42,291 bases of DNA from an uncultured Thomasclavelia sp. (GCA_910588165.1 CAJUOR010000008.1:1-42291); one strand, 5' to 3'; counted from the stretch's first letter, positions 1 through 8,598 are shown. Made by a program: numbers and translations. The notes: generated from the sequence alone by a model not told the origin.

Positions 1-60
1 GCTCGAACCGCTGACCCTCTGCTTGTAAGGCAGACGCTCTCCCAACTGAGCTAAGTCTCC
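1..60 (-). tRNA. tRNA-Val (anticodon TAC), 3' part cut by window edge
   Basis: Read on the minus strand, the 5' acceptor strand GGAGACT begins at 60, followed by TA, a D-arm (GCTCAGTTGGGAGAGC) and an anticodon arm TCTGC-CTTACAA-GCAGA whose loop gives anticodon TAC (valine). The T-arm starts with GGTTCGA and runs off the window at position 1. A good sigma-A promoter lies just upstream. Confidence 0.93.
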
Positions 61-77
61 ATCTCTAGCGCTCGTAT

Positions 78-106
78 ATAATACCATAACTCCACCTATT
101 CGTCAA
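78..106 (-). promoter_or_regulatory. sigma-A promoter of tRNA-Val
   Basis: On the minus strand: -35 TTGACG (101-106), 17-nt spacer, -10 TATTAT (78-83), preceded by TGG as an extended -10. It sits about 18 nt upstream of the mature tRNA 5' end, as expected for a stable RNA gene. Confidence 0.75.
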
Positions 107-150
107 CTATTTTGTATAAAAATATAAAAATATTTTCTTTTATCATCATT

Positions 151-180
151 TAAAAAGTCACCTTTATTTTAAAGTGACTT
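151..180 (-). terminator. rho-independent terminator overlapping the end of the HEAT/methyltransferase gene
   Basis: Minus strand: 7-bp stem AAGTCAC/GTGACTT (arms 174-180 and 155-161) with a 12-nt loop, then TTTTT. The upstream arm encodes the last codons of the gene, and the stop codon TAA lies in the loop. It would end the yunB operon. Confidence 0.65.
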
Positions 181-1600
181 CATAGATATATAAATATTGT
201 TGCCCAATCATCAGAATTTTTCTTTTCAAGCTCAAATATTTAACTTTCTTTGCACACTGCTCTACCAACTTACCTTCTGCACTATATAAAGCAACAATGC
301 CTTGATGATTGACTAATTTCTCAATTTGTCTGAAAATGGTAAGATATAATCTCTCAACACTTTCCCTCTTTTCTTTATGATGAATGTTAGGTAACACTGT
401 AAGCATTTCATCAAACTTCCTCTGATGTTCAAAGGTATGAATATCTCTTTGAACAAAGCGAATATCGACATTCGCCTTCTGAGCATTATGTTTAGCTTTA
501 CTCATCATCTCCGAGCTGACATCTAGCCCCATGACAAAGTGCGGTGTCGCTAATTTACAGCGTTCAATCAACAATGTTCCATCATTGCACAAAGGATCTA
601 AAACTTTGTCATCTAATTGAACATAGTCTTGGAGATAATGTGCAATTAAACTAGCTGTTGTCCCTGAAACAGAAGTGGAAGAAATCTGTTGACGATAGGT
701 AAAACGTCGGTCTTCAATCGTCAATAATTTCAAATAAACTAGTCCCTGCCTTGCTTTATTCTTGCGTAAACGAATTTCGATTTCATAATCACCGGGGTGA
801 TTTTCTAAACGCGACTGCCCTGTTATCTCTAATAACTGAGCAATTTTCTTAGCTAACACACTATCCTCACAGTCCACTCTAAAACGATAGGCAAAATCTC
901 CTTCATGACAAGAGTCTAAAAATTGAAGCATACGTTTAGCTACTTGACCTTCTTTAACCGCTTCTTCATTTAAAGAAGGAAGTTTACAAAGCGGAAAATA
1001 AATACTTGAGAACAAGCGACTTTCATACAAACGCTGAATATCTTTAGTCTTTACCTGAACACCTAAACTCACTTTTTTACTATCTAACCAAGTTAATTCA
1101 TCAATCAGCACTTCCTGATGACCTGATGGCATCAGTAAAATCATAGGCACTTCTTTCTTGAGATAGGTAAACGTATGTTGTGGTAAAACTCGATATGCCT
1201 TTAAAAGCTGACGCAAAGCTTGCAATTCATCTTTATGATGTTTAGACATTTCCCCATCTAAGCAGTGTGTTAATCTTGCCTCTTCTTTCTCTAGACTCGG
1301 TACAATCTCACTAATATCAAAATATCGTAAACACCTAACCAATGCCCCTCGGATCATTAACTGCGGTTCATTCAAATACATATCTAAAATAATATCACGA
1401 TATTTGTCGATTTCTGTCACCGCTAAAATCTGAGCAGCTAATTTTCTAATCTTACTATCCTCATCTTTTAAAAGAGTTAAAAAATAAGTATCATCAGCCT
1501 CTAATTCTTCTATAAATTCATCTATATCTATTTGATTCTTTAATTCTGAAAGCACCGCACGCTTATTCTCTATCAATTTTAAGTTTTCCATATAACTCAT
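164..1600 (-). CDS. HEAT-repeat protein with C-terminal RlmL/Trm-type methyltransferase-like domain
   Basis: 478 residues from the ATG at 1600, chosen because GAGGTG lies 7 nt upstream; in-frame codons further up lack a site. Residues about 20-125 form repeated helical pairs of HEAT type. Residues about 190-290 are weakly THUMP-like. From about 315 there is a Rossmann methyltransferase-like domain with the SAM motif VLDPLCNDGTLLIE and a following GLDVSS acidic strand. The usual catalytic NPPY-type motif is replaced by VLPNIHHKEKR, so activity on an RNA base is doubtful. It is the last gene after yunB and a YutH-like gene (41-nt gap) and may share their transcript. A weak extended -10 (TGGTATATT, 1619-1627) could give it separate expression. 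I do not recognise a named orthologue; the family is RlmL/TrmN-like by motif only. Confidence 0.7.
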   Translation of the reverse strand: MSYMENLKLIENKRAVLSELKNQIDIDEFIEELEADDTYFLTLLKDEDSKIRKLAAQILAVTEIDKYRDIILDMYLNEPQLMIRGALVRCLRYFDISEIVPSLEKEEARLTHCLDGEMSKHHKDELQALRQLLKAYRVLPQHTFTYLKKEVPMILLMPSGHQEVLIDELTWLDSKKVSLGVQVKTKDIQRLYESRLFSSIYFPLCKLPSLNEEAVKEGQVAKRMLQFLDSCHEGDFAYRFRVDCEDSVLAKKIAQLLEITGQSRLENHPGDYEIEIRLRKNKARQGLVYLKLLTIEDRRFTYRQQISSTSVSGTTASLIAHYLQDYVQLDDKVLDPLCNDGTLLIERCKLATPHFVMGLDVSSEMMSKAKHNAQKANVDIRFVQRDIHTFEHQRKFDEMLTVLPNIHHKEKRESVERLYLTIFRQIEKLVNHQGIVALYSAEGKLVEQCAKKVKYLSLKRKILMIGQQYLYIYEVTLK

Positions 1601-1641
1601 GCCTATCACCTCTACGTTAATATACCATAAATGAAACAAGA

Positions 1642-2508
1642 TTACCAGTTCAATGGTTTCAGATGAATTTTTCTTGTGAGTAACATATAGATTTTTTTGA
1701 TTGCCACTAGATGTTTATCCATCTGTTCACAAAAATAAGCATCATCTAATAAAGATTCCTTATTCAAAAAATAGGCTTCCTCGATCAAATCAAAAAACCA
1801 AACCGGATATAGTAGACGACAAAAAAAGTACAGCATTTCTGCAGGTGTATAGCCCTGCTGTTCAAAGCAGCGCATAACTTCATTTTCATCTATCAAGCCA
1901 TGAAGAAACAGTTCACTCAAATCCCTAGCTCGATTATCCATGATAAAATTCATAGGATACATACAGTTTTTAAAATCCAAAGCATGAATACGACGATGAC
2001 AAACCATATTTAAAGCCACTCCACTAGGATAATCATAAATCAAGTCATTGAGTATGCCTATTGCCGTTTTAGCCATACCGATATGATATTCAATCAAAGT
2101 CATTTTAAAGGCATAATGGTTTTGATGACAGTCTACTTCATATGCGAATCTTTTTTGAACAAACTCTACCTTCTCTATCCATCTTTCTCTTACGTCGACT
2201 AATGTTTTATGCGAAGAAAGCGTAATGTAATGAGGCATAAAAAAGGTTTCTAAAGAAACAGGGAATTCATTGATTTGAAAAACAACCTGATGATTAGTTA
2301 AAAAATGCCTTTGCATATTTTTAATAGGCAGATAGCCCCCTTGTCCCATCCGGTTAATGACTAATCGATTTATTTCTAAAAGCTGGCATAGTTGTTTTTC
2401 ACTTAAATAACAATCCACTAAGCAAAACCGTTGATTTTGAAATTGAAAGATATTATTCTCAATCCACGTAGGATAAATACCATAAAAATTATTTAATAGT
2501 TCATTCAT
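1642..2508 (-). CDS. probable spore coat-associated protein, YutH/CotS-like degenerate kinase fold
   Basis: 288 residues. The C-terminal half has the layout of the CotS/YutH branch of the aminoglycoside-phosphotransferase fold: VCHRRIHALDF around residues 166-176 in place of a catalytic HGD loop, and MDNRARDLSELF around 188-199 in place of the metal-binding IDxD followed by a DL helix. The catalytic Asp residues are not conserved, so it is probably a structural or binding protein rather than a kinase. Its ATG overlaps the yunB stop by 4 nt (ATGA), implying translational coupling. YutH and YunB are sporulation proteins from the same region of the B. subtilis chromosome, which supports the call. 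The sequence is divergent and the family assignment is tentative. Confidence 0.5.
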   Translation of the reverse strand: MNELLNNFYGIYPTWIENNIFQFQNQRFCLVDCYLSEKQLCQLLEINRLVINRMGQGGYLPIKNMQRHFLTNHQVVFQINEFPVSLETFFMPHYITLSSHKTLVDVRERWIEKVEFVQKRFAYEVDCHQNHYAFKMTLIEYHIGMAKTAIGILNDLIYDYPSGVALNMVCHRRIHALDFKNCMYPMNFIMDNRARDLSELFLHGLIDENEVMRCFEQQGYTPAEMLYFFCRLLYPVWFFDLIEEAYFLNKESLLDDAYFCEQMDKHLVAIKKIYMLLTRKIHLKPLNW

Positions 2509-3182
2509 GAGTTACCCCCTATATATGTGTCCGGAATTTTCCCCTGAATAAGTTTCATAGCCACCGGAAAAGTCAATTCGATATTTTTCACATCATGGAA
2601 AAATGGTAAAATCATTTTCTGTTGAACAGTTAACTTGATTTCAAGCGTAATTAAAACATTGTTGATGTCATAACTTTCAACTCTTTGTTCAACTTTCCCC
2701 ACAACATTACTTTCGGTTTGGTAGCGAATCGGAATGCGCCAATGAAGAAAAGATACCGGAGGAAAAGCAATCAAAGACTCTAATGGGATTGTCGTAATAA
2801 TACCGTCATTTGTACTAATATTCTCTAAATATCTTTCAAAGCGCGAGTCATCTTTTCTGACATAATGACCTATTTGAACATCTTTAATAATACCTTCGGT
2901 CAGACTGACCATATCATCGGTTAGTTGATTTAAGTAAATGACATCATAATCAATACTTTCAATCTCGCCGTTTTCATTACGATGAATTTGAATCAATTCA
3001 TCATTGATATTTGAATCGAAAACGCTTCTTTTGGCATGAACCGCAACGGCACTGCAAAACTGTCTTAACGCCAGCTCACCATAAGCGTCCATGGTCGGTA
3101 GTATATGCATATAGCTTTTATAAACGCCAAAACCTAACCCTAATAAAATTGATATAATTAAGCTGATTTTCCATTTTTTCAT
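2505..3182 (-). CDS. yunB: sporulation protein YunB
   Basis: 225 residues, a usual length for the family. One N-terminal membrane segment (about 5-23) is followed by an extracytoplasmic domain. The stretch ILPFFHDVKNIELTFPVAM, the following LIQGKIPDTYIGG near the C-terminus and the central SFLHWRIPIRYQTESNV are typical of YunB. The protein is needed for normal sporulation in B. subtilis through an unknown mechanism. It starts at an ATG preceded by GAGGAG at 7 nt and is the first gene of a three-gene run with the YutH-like gene (4-nt overlap) and the HEAT/methyltransferase gene. A sigma-E-like -10 lies just upstream (separate entry). Its presence suggests the organism sporulates or descends from a spore former. 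Confidence 0.85.
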   Translation of the reverse strand: MKKWKISLIISILLGLGFGVYKSYMHILPTMDAYGELALRQFCSAVAVHAKRSVFDSNINDELIQIHRNENGEIESIDYDVIYLNQLTDDMVSLTEGIIKDVQIGHYVRKDDSRFERYLENISTNDGIITTIPLESLIAFPPVSFLHWRIPIRYQTESNVVGKVEQRVESYDINNVLITLEIKLTVQQKMILPFFHDVKNIELTFPVAMKLIQGKIPDTYIGGNS

Positions 3183-3200
3183 AGACTTCTCCTCTTTTAA

Positions 3201-3228
3201 ATTATATGTCTAAGAAATGAAAAAAGAC
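3201..3228 (-). promoter_or_regulatory. yunB: candidate sigma-E-like (or sigma-A) promoter of yunB
   Basis: Minus strand CATATAAT (3201-3208) matches the sigma-E -10 CATACAAT at 7 of 8 positions. GTCTTTTT (3221-3228) partly matches the sigma-E -35, but the 12-nt gap is shorter than usual. TATAAT inside the same motif could also serve sigma-A, though no good -35 is placed for it. B. subtilis yunB is sigma-E controlled. Confidence 0.25.
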
Positions 3229-3247
3229 TGACTATTTGAAAGTCAGC
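3219..3247 (-). terminator. terminator of the suf operon, overlapping the cyclo-ligase stop codon
   Basis: Minus strand CTGACT (3241-3246), loop TTCAAAT, AGTCAG (3228-3233), then TCTTTTTTC. The stem spans the last codons and the TAG of the 5-formyl-THF cyclo-ligase gene. Confidence 0.75.
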
Positions 3248-3789
3248 CTGCCTCTTTCTGTAATAACTTCATTAAGTTTCAAATCATGCACAAATACTTC
3301 AAACTCATGGGCTTGAAAACTAAATGCCAATCCACAAGTATATTGCGGGTATTTGTGCAAATAGCGGTCATAATAACCACCGCCCATACCTAAGCGATAG
3401 CCTTGTTGGTTAAAGGCAACTAATGGCACAATCAATATATCCATTGTCATGATGATAGGACAAGTATCCTTTGGCGCATAAATACCGAACTTTCCCATCT
3501 GTAAATCATCAATAGATTTAATTTTACGAAATACCATTTCGGTTTTAGATAAAACACAAGGCAACGCTACTTGCTTATTTTCTTTTAATAATGCCTTGAT
3601 GATACACATTGTATCGACTTCTTGTTTAACGCTACAATATAATCCTATCGTTTGGCTTTTTTGAAATTGCGAGGATTGTTGAAGCAATTTAAAAATTCGG
3701 TTGGAATAAGAAGCGTAAACAGCAGCCTCAAGCTGCTGTCTTTTTTTAGATATAGCTTTTCGAATAGAATAATTATCCAATGCTGCCAC
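3232..3789 (-). CDS. 5-formyltetrahydrofolate cyclo-ligase
   Basis: Converts 5-formyl-THF to 5,10-methenyl-THF with ATP in the cytoplasm, returning a storage or inhibitory folate to the one-carbon pool. The N-terminal RKAISKKRQQL helix and the C-terminal signature LGMGGGYYDRYL (about residue 133) are the family's ATP and folate-site motifs; 185 residues is the usual length. The longest frame starts with GTG at 3789, overlapping sufB by 17 nt. A TTG at 3780 gives a terminus that fits the family better and has a weak AGTGG site upstream, so the start is uncertain. It is the last gene of the suf run and is followed by a terminator, so it is probably co-expressed with Fe-S assembly. Confidence 0.92.
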   Translation of the reverse strand: MAALDNYSIRKAISKKRQQLEAAVYASYSNRIFKLLQQSSQFQKSQTIGLYCSVKQEVDTMCIIKALLKENKQVALPCVLSKTEMVFRKIKSIDDLQMGKFGIYAPKDTCPIIMTMDILIVPLVAFNQQGYRLGMGGGYYDRYLHKYPQYTCGLAFSFQAHEFEVFVHDLKLNEVITERGRLTFK

Positions 3790-5179
3790 TCATATCTAAT
3801 TTAATCAATTGATTTAACTCAACGGCATATTCCATCGGCAACTCACGTGAGAATGGTTCAATAAAGCCCATAACAATCATTTCTGTTGCTTGTGCCTTGG
3901 TTAAACCACGGCTCATCAAATAGAATAATTGATCTTCTGACACTTTTGAAACAGTTGCTTCATGCTCGATCGTTGAATCATTATTGCGCACATCATTGAT
4001 TGGGACTGTATCACTTGTGGAAATACTATCCAAAATCAATGTATCACATTCAACTTTACTTTTAGCCCCAACCGCATTTGGATTATGACGAACCATGCCA
4101 CGATAATTAACCTTACCCCCACGTCTTGAAACAGATTTGGAAATAATCTGACTGGAAGTATTTGGTGCTAAATGAATCATTTTAGAGCCTGAATCAATGA
4201 TTTGCACCTCATCAGCCACGGCAATGGTAATACAAGTGCCTTTAGCATTTTCACCGGCTAATACACAAGTCGGATATTTCATCGTAACTAAACTACCGAT
4301 ATTACCGTCAACCCATTCCATTGAACCGCCTTTTTCTACTTTGGCTCTTTGCGTCACCAAATTATAAATATTCTTAGACCAGTTTTGAATGGTCGTATAG
4401 CGACATTTAGCATCTTCTAAGACAACGATTTCTACCACCCCGGCGTGGAGTGAATCTTTAGAATATGAAGGAGCTGTACACCCTTCAACATAATGGATAT
4501 CCGAACCTTTATCGACAATGATTAAAGTTCTTTCAAACTGTGCCATACGTTCGGAATTGATACGGAAATATGACTGTAACGGTTTTTCTAATTTGACTCC
4601 CGGTGGAACATAAATAAATGAACCACCTGACCAAACCGCACCGTTTAAAGCGGAAAATTTGTTGTCATGATAAGGGATAACCGTATCGAAATACTTTTTA
4701 AAGATTTCCGGATATTCTCTTAAACCACTGTCAATATCTAAGAAGATAACGCCTTTCTCCTTTACTTCATCTAACATATTATGATAGACAACTTCGGATT
4801 CATACTGCGCACTGGCACCGGCTAAGAATTTCTGCTCTGCTTCAGGAATACCTAACTTATTAAAAGTATCTTTAATGGTTTCCGGTACTTCTTCCCATTT
4901 ATCAGTTTTATTGTCACTTGGACGAACATAGTATGTATAGTCGTCGAAATCCATGTTGCTTAAATCAACACCCCAAGTAGGCATTGGTTTTTCCAAAAAA
5001 CATTTTAATGATTTCAGACGATATTCTAACATCCATTCCGGTTCGCCTTTAATTTGCGAAATCTCTTTAACGATATCCTCGTTTAAACCTTTAGGTGTTT
5101 TAAAAACAGACACATCACCGTCATTAAAGCCATATTGGTATTCATCTTGATCAAGGAAGTTTTTTAAATGCTCACTCAC
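3773..5179 (-). CDS. sufB: Fe-S cluster assembly scaffold SufB
   Basis: Core subunit of the SufBCD scaffold, where sulfur and iron are assembled into clusters. 468 residues from the GTG at 5179, chosen because GGGAGG lies 8 nt upstream; this start overlaps the sufU stop by 8 nt. It has the beta-helix core and conserved C-terminal runs NDSTIEHEATVSKVSEDQLF and YLMSRGL, followed by ATEMIVMGFIEPF. MEYAVELNQLIKLD closes the protein as in other SufB proteins. The order sufC-D-S-U-B is the standard Gram-positive arrangement. Nothing appears broken. Confidence 0.97.
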   Translation of the reverse strand: MSEHLKNFLDQDEYQYGFNDGDVSVFKTPKGLNEDIVKEISQIKGEPEWMLEYRLKSLKCFLEKPMPTWGVDLSNMDFDDYTYYVRPSDNKTDKWEEVPETIKDTFNKLGIPEAEQKFLAGASAQYESEVVYHNMLDEVKEKGVIFLDIDSGLREYPEIFKKYFDTVIPYHDNKFSALNGAVWSGGSFIYVPPGVKLEKPLQSYFRINSERMAQFERTLIIVDKGSDIHYVEGCTAPSYSKDSLHAGVVEIVVLEDAKCRYTTIQNWSKNIYNLVTQRAKVEKGGSMEWVDGNIGSLVTMKYPTCVLAGENAKGTCITIAVADEVQIIDSGSKMIHLAPNTSSQIISKSVSRRGGKVNYRGMVRHNPNAVGAKSKVECDTLILDSISTSDTVPINDVRNNDSTIEHEATVSKVSEDQLFYLMSRGLTKAQATEMIVMGFIEPFSRELPMEYAVELNQLIKLDMSGSIG

Positions 5180-5624
5180 CTTGTTCACCTCCCGTATGAC
5201 TTGCGATGAGCTGTTCAATCGCTTTCCAGCCTAAAGTCGCACATTTGATACGGTTAGCTTGCTTATGTGTATTTTGAAAAGCAATCGCTTCTTCTAACAA
5301 ATCAGCATCGTATTCTTTTTCATAAATCATATTCATATAATTTTCAATAATCGTTTTCGCTTTTTCAATTGACTGCCCTACTAAAAGTTCGGTCATAATC
5401 GAAGTACTTGCCGTACAAATAGCACAAGCCTCTCCATCAAAACGAATATCTTCAATGATCTCTCCATCAAATTTAGCCTGAACATCAATGTTGTCAATAC
5501 AAGTGCTGGAATTCATATTCACTTGTTGGTAGCTATCATCATTCATTAATTCATGATGTCTGGGATATTGGTAGTGATCCATAATAATTTCTCTTAAAAT
5601 TGTCGGATTATCCAAAGAAGGCAT
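5172..5624 (-). CDS. sufU: SufU zinc-dependent sulfurtransferase
   Basis: Accepts persulfide sulfur from SufS and passes it to SufBCD. The three zinc/sulfur cysteines and the aspartate are present: TCIDN (Cys-x-Asp, about residue 42; the usual glycine between them is isoleucine), GEACAIC (about 67) and RIKCATLGW (about 129). The usual REIIMDHYQYPRH N-terminus is present. The ATG at 5624 was chosen because an ATG at 5636 directly abuts AAAGGAG, too close to function; the AGGAG-to-5624 distance (12 nt) is slightly long. The gene overlaps sufS at its start and sufB at its end, consistent with coupled translation. Confidence 0.95.
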   Translation of the reverse strand: MPSLDNPTILREIIMDHYQYPRHHELMNDDSYQQVNMNSSTCIDNIDVQAKFDGEIIEDIRFDGEACAICTASTSIMTELLVGQSIEKAKTIIENYMNMIYEKEYDADLLEEAIAFQNTHKQANRIKCATLGWKAIEQLIASHTGGEQGE

Positions 5625-6837
5625 CGAGGAAGTCATCTCCTTTCTGACAAATTTCTACTAAACGATCAACATCTTCTTTCGTATTATAGAAATACAAAGA
5701 AGCTCGAACAGTATTTGTAACCTTTAAATATTCGTCTAAAATCTTAGCACAGTGCTGTCCGGCACGCACCGCAATACCATAACGATTAAACAAACTAGCT
5801 GCATCTTGGCTGAAAACACCTTTCAAATTAAACGCAATCGGACCTAAAGAGGCATCGGGATTGTAAATTTCAACTTCTTTTAAAGCTGACATTTTTTCAA
5901 TCGCATAGCTTCTTAAGTTCATTTCATGTTGCATAATATTTTCCATTCCGATTTCACTTAAATAATTTACCGCAGCTCCTAGTCCGATCGCACCTTCGAT
6001 ATTAGGTGTACCGGCTTCAAACTTCTCAGGCGGGTTCTTTAAACTTACCACACCGCAGGCATTATATCTTGCATTATTTCCGCCACCGTTGCGTGTCGGT
6101 GTCATGACTTTCAATAAATCATAACGTCCATATAATACGCCAATACCTGTCGGTCCACACATTTTATGACCTGAAAAAGCTAAGAAATCACAATCTAAAG
6201 CCTGAACGTCAACGGGCATATGCGGTACGCTTTGAGCCCCGTCAACAACTAAAAGAATGCCACGTTCATGAGCATAATCGGCAATCTCTCTAACCGGTAA
6301 AATATGACCTAAAACGTTGGTAACATGGGCTAAAGAAATAATTTTAGTATGCTCATTAACAGCCTTTTTGACATTTTCAAGCGTAATACAACCTCTCTCA
6401 TCTAAATCAATGAAATTCACAACAACACCTATTTCCCTAGCGATATCAAACCAAGGTAATGTATTGCTGGCGTGTTCGGCAACCGAGATTAAAATCTCAT
6501 CGCCTTGATGCAAATGATATTTCGCATAACCATTTGCCACTAAATTTAAAGCATCGGTTGTCCCGGAAGTAAAAACAATTTCTTCTTTTTTAGAAGCGTT
6601 GATAAACTTGGCAATATCAGCTCGAGCTTGTTCAAATTTTTCATCAACAATCGCACTTAAATCATAATCACCGCGATGAGCATTAGCTGTATAATCACTT
6701 AGATATTCAACAATGGCATCAATCACAGGTTGAGGTTTAAATGTCGTTGCCCCATTATCTAAATAAACAAGAGGCTCACCTTGCATTTTCTTATGACTAA
6801 GCATCGGGAAATCTTGACGCCAACGATTGAAGTCCAT
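5608..6837 (-). CDS. sufS: cysteine desulfurase SufS
   Basis: PLP enzyme that removes sulfur from L-cysteine and hands it to SufU as a persulfide. 409 residues, class V aminotransferase fold: N-terminal YLDNGATTFKPQPV, the PLP lysine in SGHKMCGPTGIGVLYG (about residue 223), and the catalytic cysteine in RAGQHCAKILDEY (about 361, the group II R-x-G-x-H-C loop). Starts with ATG two bases after the sufD stop, preceded by AGGGGA. Its last 29 nt encode sufU in another frame from the longest sufU start. Confidence 0.97.
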   Translation of the reverse strand: MDFNRWRQDFPMLSHKKMQGEPLVYLDNGATTFKPQPVIDAIVEYLSDYTANAHRGDYDLSAIVDEKFEQARADIAKFINASKKEEIVFTSGTTDALNLVANGYAKYHLHQGDEILISVAEHASNTLPWFDIAREIGVVVNFIDLDERGCITLENVKKAVNEHTKIISLAHVTNVLGHILPVREIADYAHERGILLVVDGAQSVPHMPVDVQALDCDFLAFSGHKMCGPTGIGVLYGRYDLLKVMTPTRNGGGNNARYNACGVVSLKNPPEKFEAGTPNIEGAIGLGAAVNYLSEIGMENIMQHEMNLRSYAIEKMSALKEVEIYNPDASLGPIAFNLKGVFSQDAASLFNRYGIAVRAGQHCAKILDEYLKVTNTVRASLYFYNTKEDVDRLVEICQKGDDFLDAFFG

Positions 6838-6839
6838 TA

Positions 6840-7730
6840 TTATTCCCCTACCTTTCGCAAAAGAATATCCTCTATTTGTTTAATCAATCCATCATTATTG
6901 ACCATTTTAAAAGCCGGCAATAAATATCCCATGGTGATTAAGTGCATCGCTTGTTTCTTAGTTAAACCACGACTTTCCAAATAGTAAAGATGTTCTTCAT
7001 TCATTGCCCCCACACTAGCGGCATGGCTGGCTTTAACATCATAATCGTCAATATATAGATAAGGGTTAGCCTTAGCTATACATTGTGGTTCGAACACGAT
7101 AATACGACTTGTTTGATGCGATTCCGATTGGTGCATACCTTTGACAATGCGTCCGATACCATCAAATATCAATCTTGACTGATGTCTAACTACTCCGTAG
7201 TTTTCCATAAAACCATAAGTATTTTTAGCATGATGATTTAAGGTAACTTGATATCGTTTTCGATCTGTATTCCCGGCAATCGCGGCTAAATACAAGTGAG
7301 CATTAGCCCCCTGTCCATCTAAATCATATGTATAACTAGCATACGTATTACCATCGCTTAACTCACCATAGCTGACTTCTAAAACGGCATCATTAAACAA
7401 TTGACAATGCTCATCAATATTTAAGTCGCCTTGATGATTACTTTGATTTAAGTAAATCGCCTGCAACTGACTATCGTGTTCTAAGATGGTCTTTTTCTTG
7501 AAATCTCCACCTAAAACAAAATCACGAATTTCCACTAATTTCACATTTGAAAAAGGTTTAAGCACATAAGAAATAGCTAGTGGTGTTTGCATAACCAATT
7601 CTATTTCCACCTGTGCCTTCTTCTCTACAGTAATTTCTAACGGCCCTTGGTTACTGACTTGGACAAAAGCAGAATCATCTTTGGTCACTTGCCCTTTTTC
7701 ATCAATTAAAATTCTGATTTTATTAGCCAT
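6840..7730 (-). CDS. sufD: SufD, short form
   Basis: Partner of SufB in the SufBC2D scaffold. Starts at the ATG at 7730 (AAAGG 5 nt upstream), overlapping the end of sufC by 8 nt. The C-terminal core is clear: the run SESHQTSRIIVFEPQC, the region VKASHAASVGAMNEEHLYYL with the conserved histidine at the SufB-SufD interface, then SRGLTKKQAMHLITMGYLLP. At 296 residues it is about 130 shorter than the B. subtilis protein; the missing part is the N-terminal helical domain. There is no sign of a frameshift, because sufC abuts directly, so this looks like a natural short SufD. Confidence 0.92.
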   Translation of the reverse strand: MANKIRILIDEKGQVTKDDSAFVQVSNQGPLEITVEKKAQVEIELVMQTPLAISYVLKPFSNVKLVEIRDFVLGGDFKKKTILEHDSQLQAIYLNQSNHQGDLNIDEHCQLFNDAVLEVSYGELSDGNTYASYTYDLDGQGANAHLYLAAIAGNTDRKRYQVTLNHHAKNTYGFMENYGVVRHQSRLIFDGIGRIVKGMHQSESHQTSRIIVFEPQCIAKANPYLYIDDYDVKASHAASVGAMNEEHLYYLESRGLTKKQAMHLITMGYLLPAFKMVNNDGLIKQIEDILLRKVGE

Positions 7731-8544
7731 TTTGACCTTTCTTAACATTGGCCGCACATGTTCCTAAAACGACTGGTCGATTCTTCTCTTCTTTCAATAA
7801 ATCCACACCGTATTCTTTAACCCACTCATAACCTTCTTCATCAATTTTAGTAATCAATTCATAACCGCCTGAAACCACAATTTTCCCATTGACTAAAACA
7901 TGAACATGACTAGGCCTAACTAAATCAAATAATCTTTCATAATGCGAAACCATCATACAACCGAAGTTTTCACTACGCATCGAATTGATAGCTTTTGAAA
8001 CAACACGTAAAGCATCAACATCTAAGCCTGAATCAATCTCATCTAATAAAGCAAACTTAGGTTGAAGCAATTTCATCTGTAAAATCTCATTACGCTTCTT
8101 TTCACCGCCTGAAAAACCTTCGTTTAAATAGCGGTGAGCTAGATTTTCGTCCATTTCAAGCTCTGCGATATTACTTTCCAAAGCTCGAATAAATTTAAAC
8201 AATGAAATCGGTTTTTCTTGTCTGGCATTAACTGCAGCACGCAAGAAATCAGAGTTAGTTACCCCCGGAATTTCTTGGGGATACTGCATCCCTAAAAACA
8301 AACCGGCACGAGAACGTTCATCAACGCTCATGCTTAAAACATCTTGTCCATCTAAGGTAATAGAACCTTCTGTTACCTTATATTTCGGATGTCCCATAAT
8401 TGTAGATAAAAGAGTTGATTTACCATTTCCATTAGGTCCCATCAAAGCGTGGAACTCACCTGTTGATACTTCTAAATCAATTCCCTTCAAAATTTCTTTA
8501 TCTTCAATAGATACATGTAAATTTTCTATTTTCAAAGTCGACAT
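7723..8544 (-). CDS. sufC: SufC ABC-type ATPase of Fe-S assembly
   Basis: Soluble ATPase that drives the SufBCD scaffold. 273 residues with Walker A GPNGNGKST (about 36-44), ABC signature FSGGEKKRNE (about 143), Walker B FALLDEIDSGLD (about 164-175) and the switch histidine in MMVSHYERL. These are the SufC-specific versions (ERLL/ERLF after the His, KKRNE in the signature). First gene of the operon, with AAAGGGG 9 nt before the ATG and a sigma-A promoter 26 nt upstream of the start. The C-terminal tail after YGVDLL is about 20 residues longer than minimal SufC. Confidence 0.97.
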   Translation of the reverse strand: MSTLKIENLHVSIEDKEILKGIDLEVSTGEFHALMGPNGNGKSTLLSTIMGHPKYKVTEGSITLDGQDVLSMSVDERSRAGLFLGMQYPQEIPGVTNSDFLRAAVNARQEKPISLFKFIRALESNIAELEMDENLAHRYLNEGFSGGEKKRNEILQMKLLQPKFALLDEIDSGLDVDALRVVSKAINSMRSENFGCMMVSHYERLFDLVRPSHVHVLVNGKIVVSGGYELITKIDEEGYEWVKEYGVDLLKEEKNRPVVLGTCAANVKKGQNG

Positions 8545-8569
8545 TAAATTACGCCCCTTTCATTATCCT

Positions 8570-8598
8570 ATTGTACTAAAAATAGCTCATAAAAACAA
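8570..8598 (-). promoter_or_regulatory. sigma-A promoter of the suf operon
   Basis: Minus strand TTGTTT (8593-8598), 17-nt spacer, TACAAT (8570-8575). The only good promoter in the 146-nt divergent gap before sufC. I found no long inverted repeat that would suggest an operator. Confidence 0.6.
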
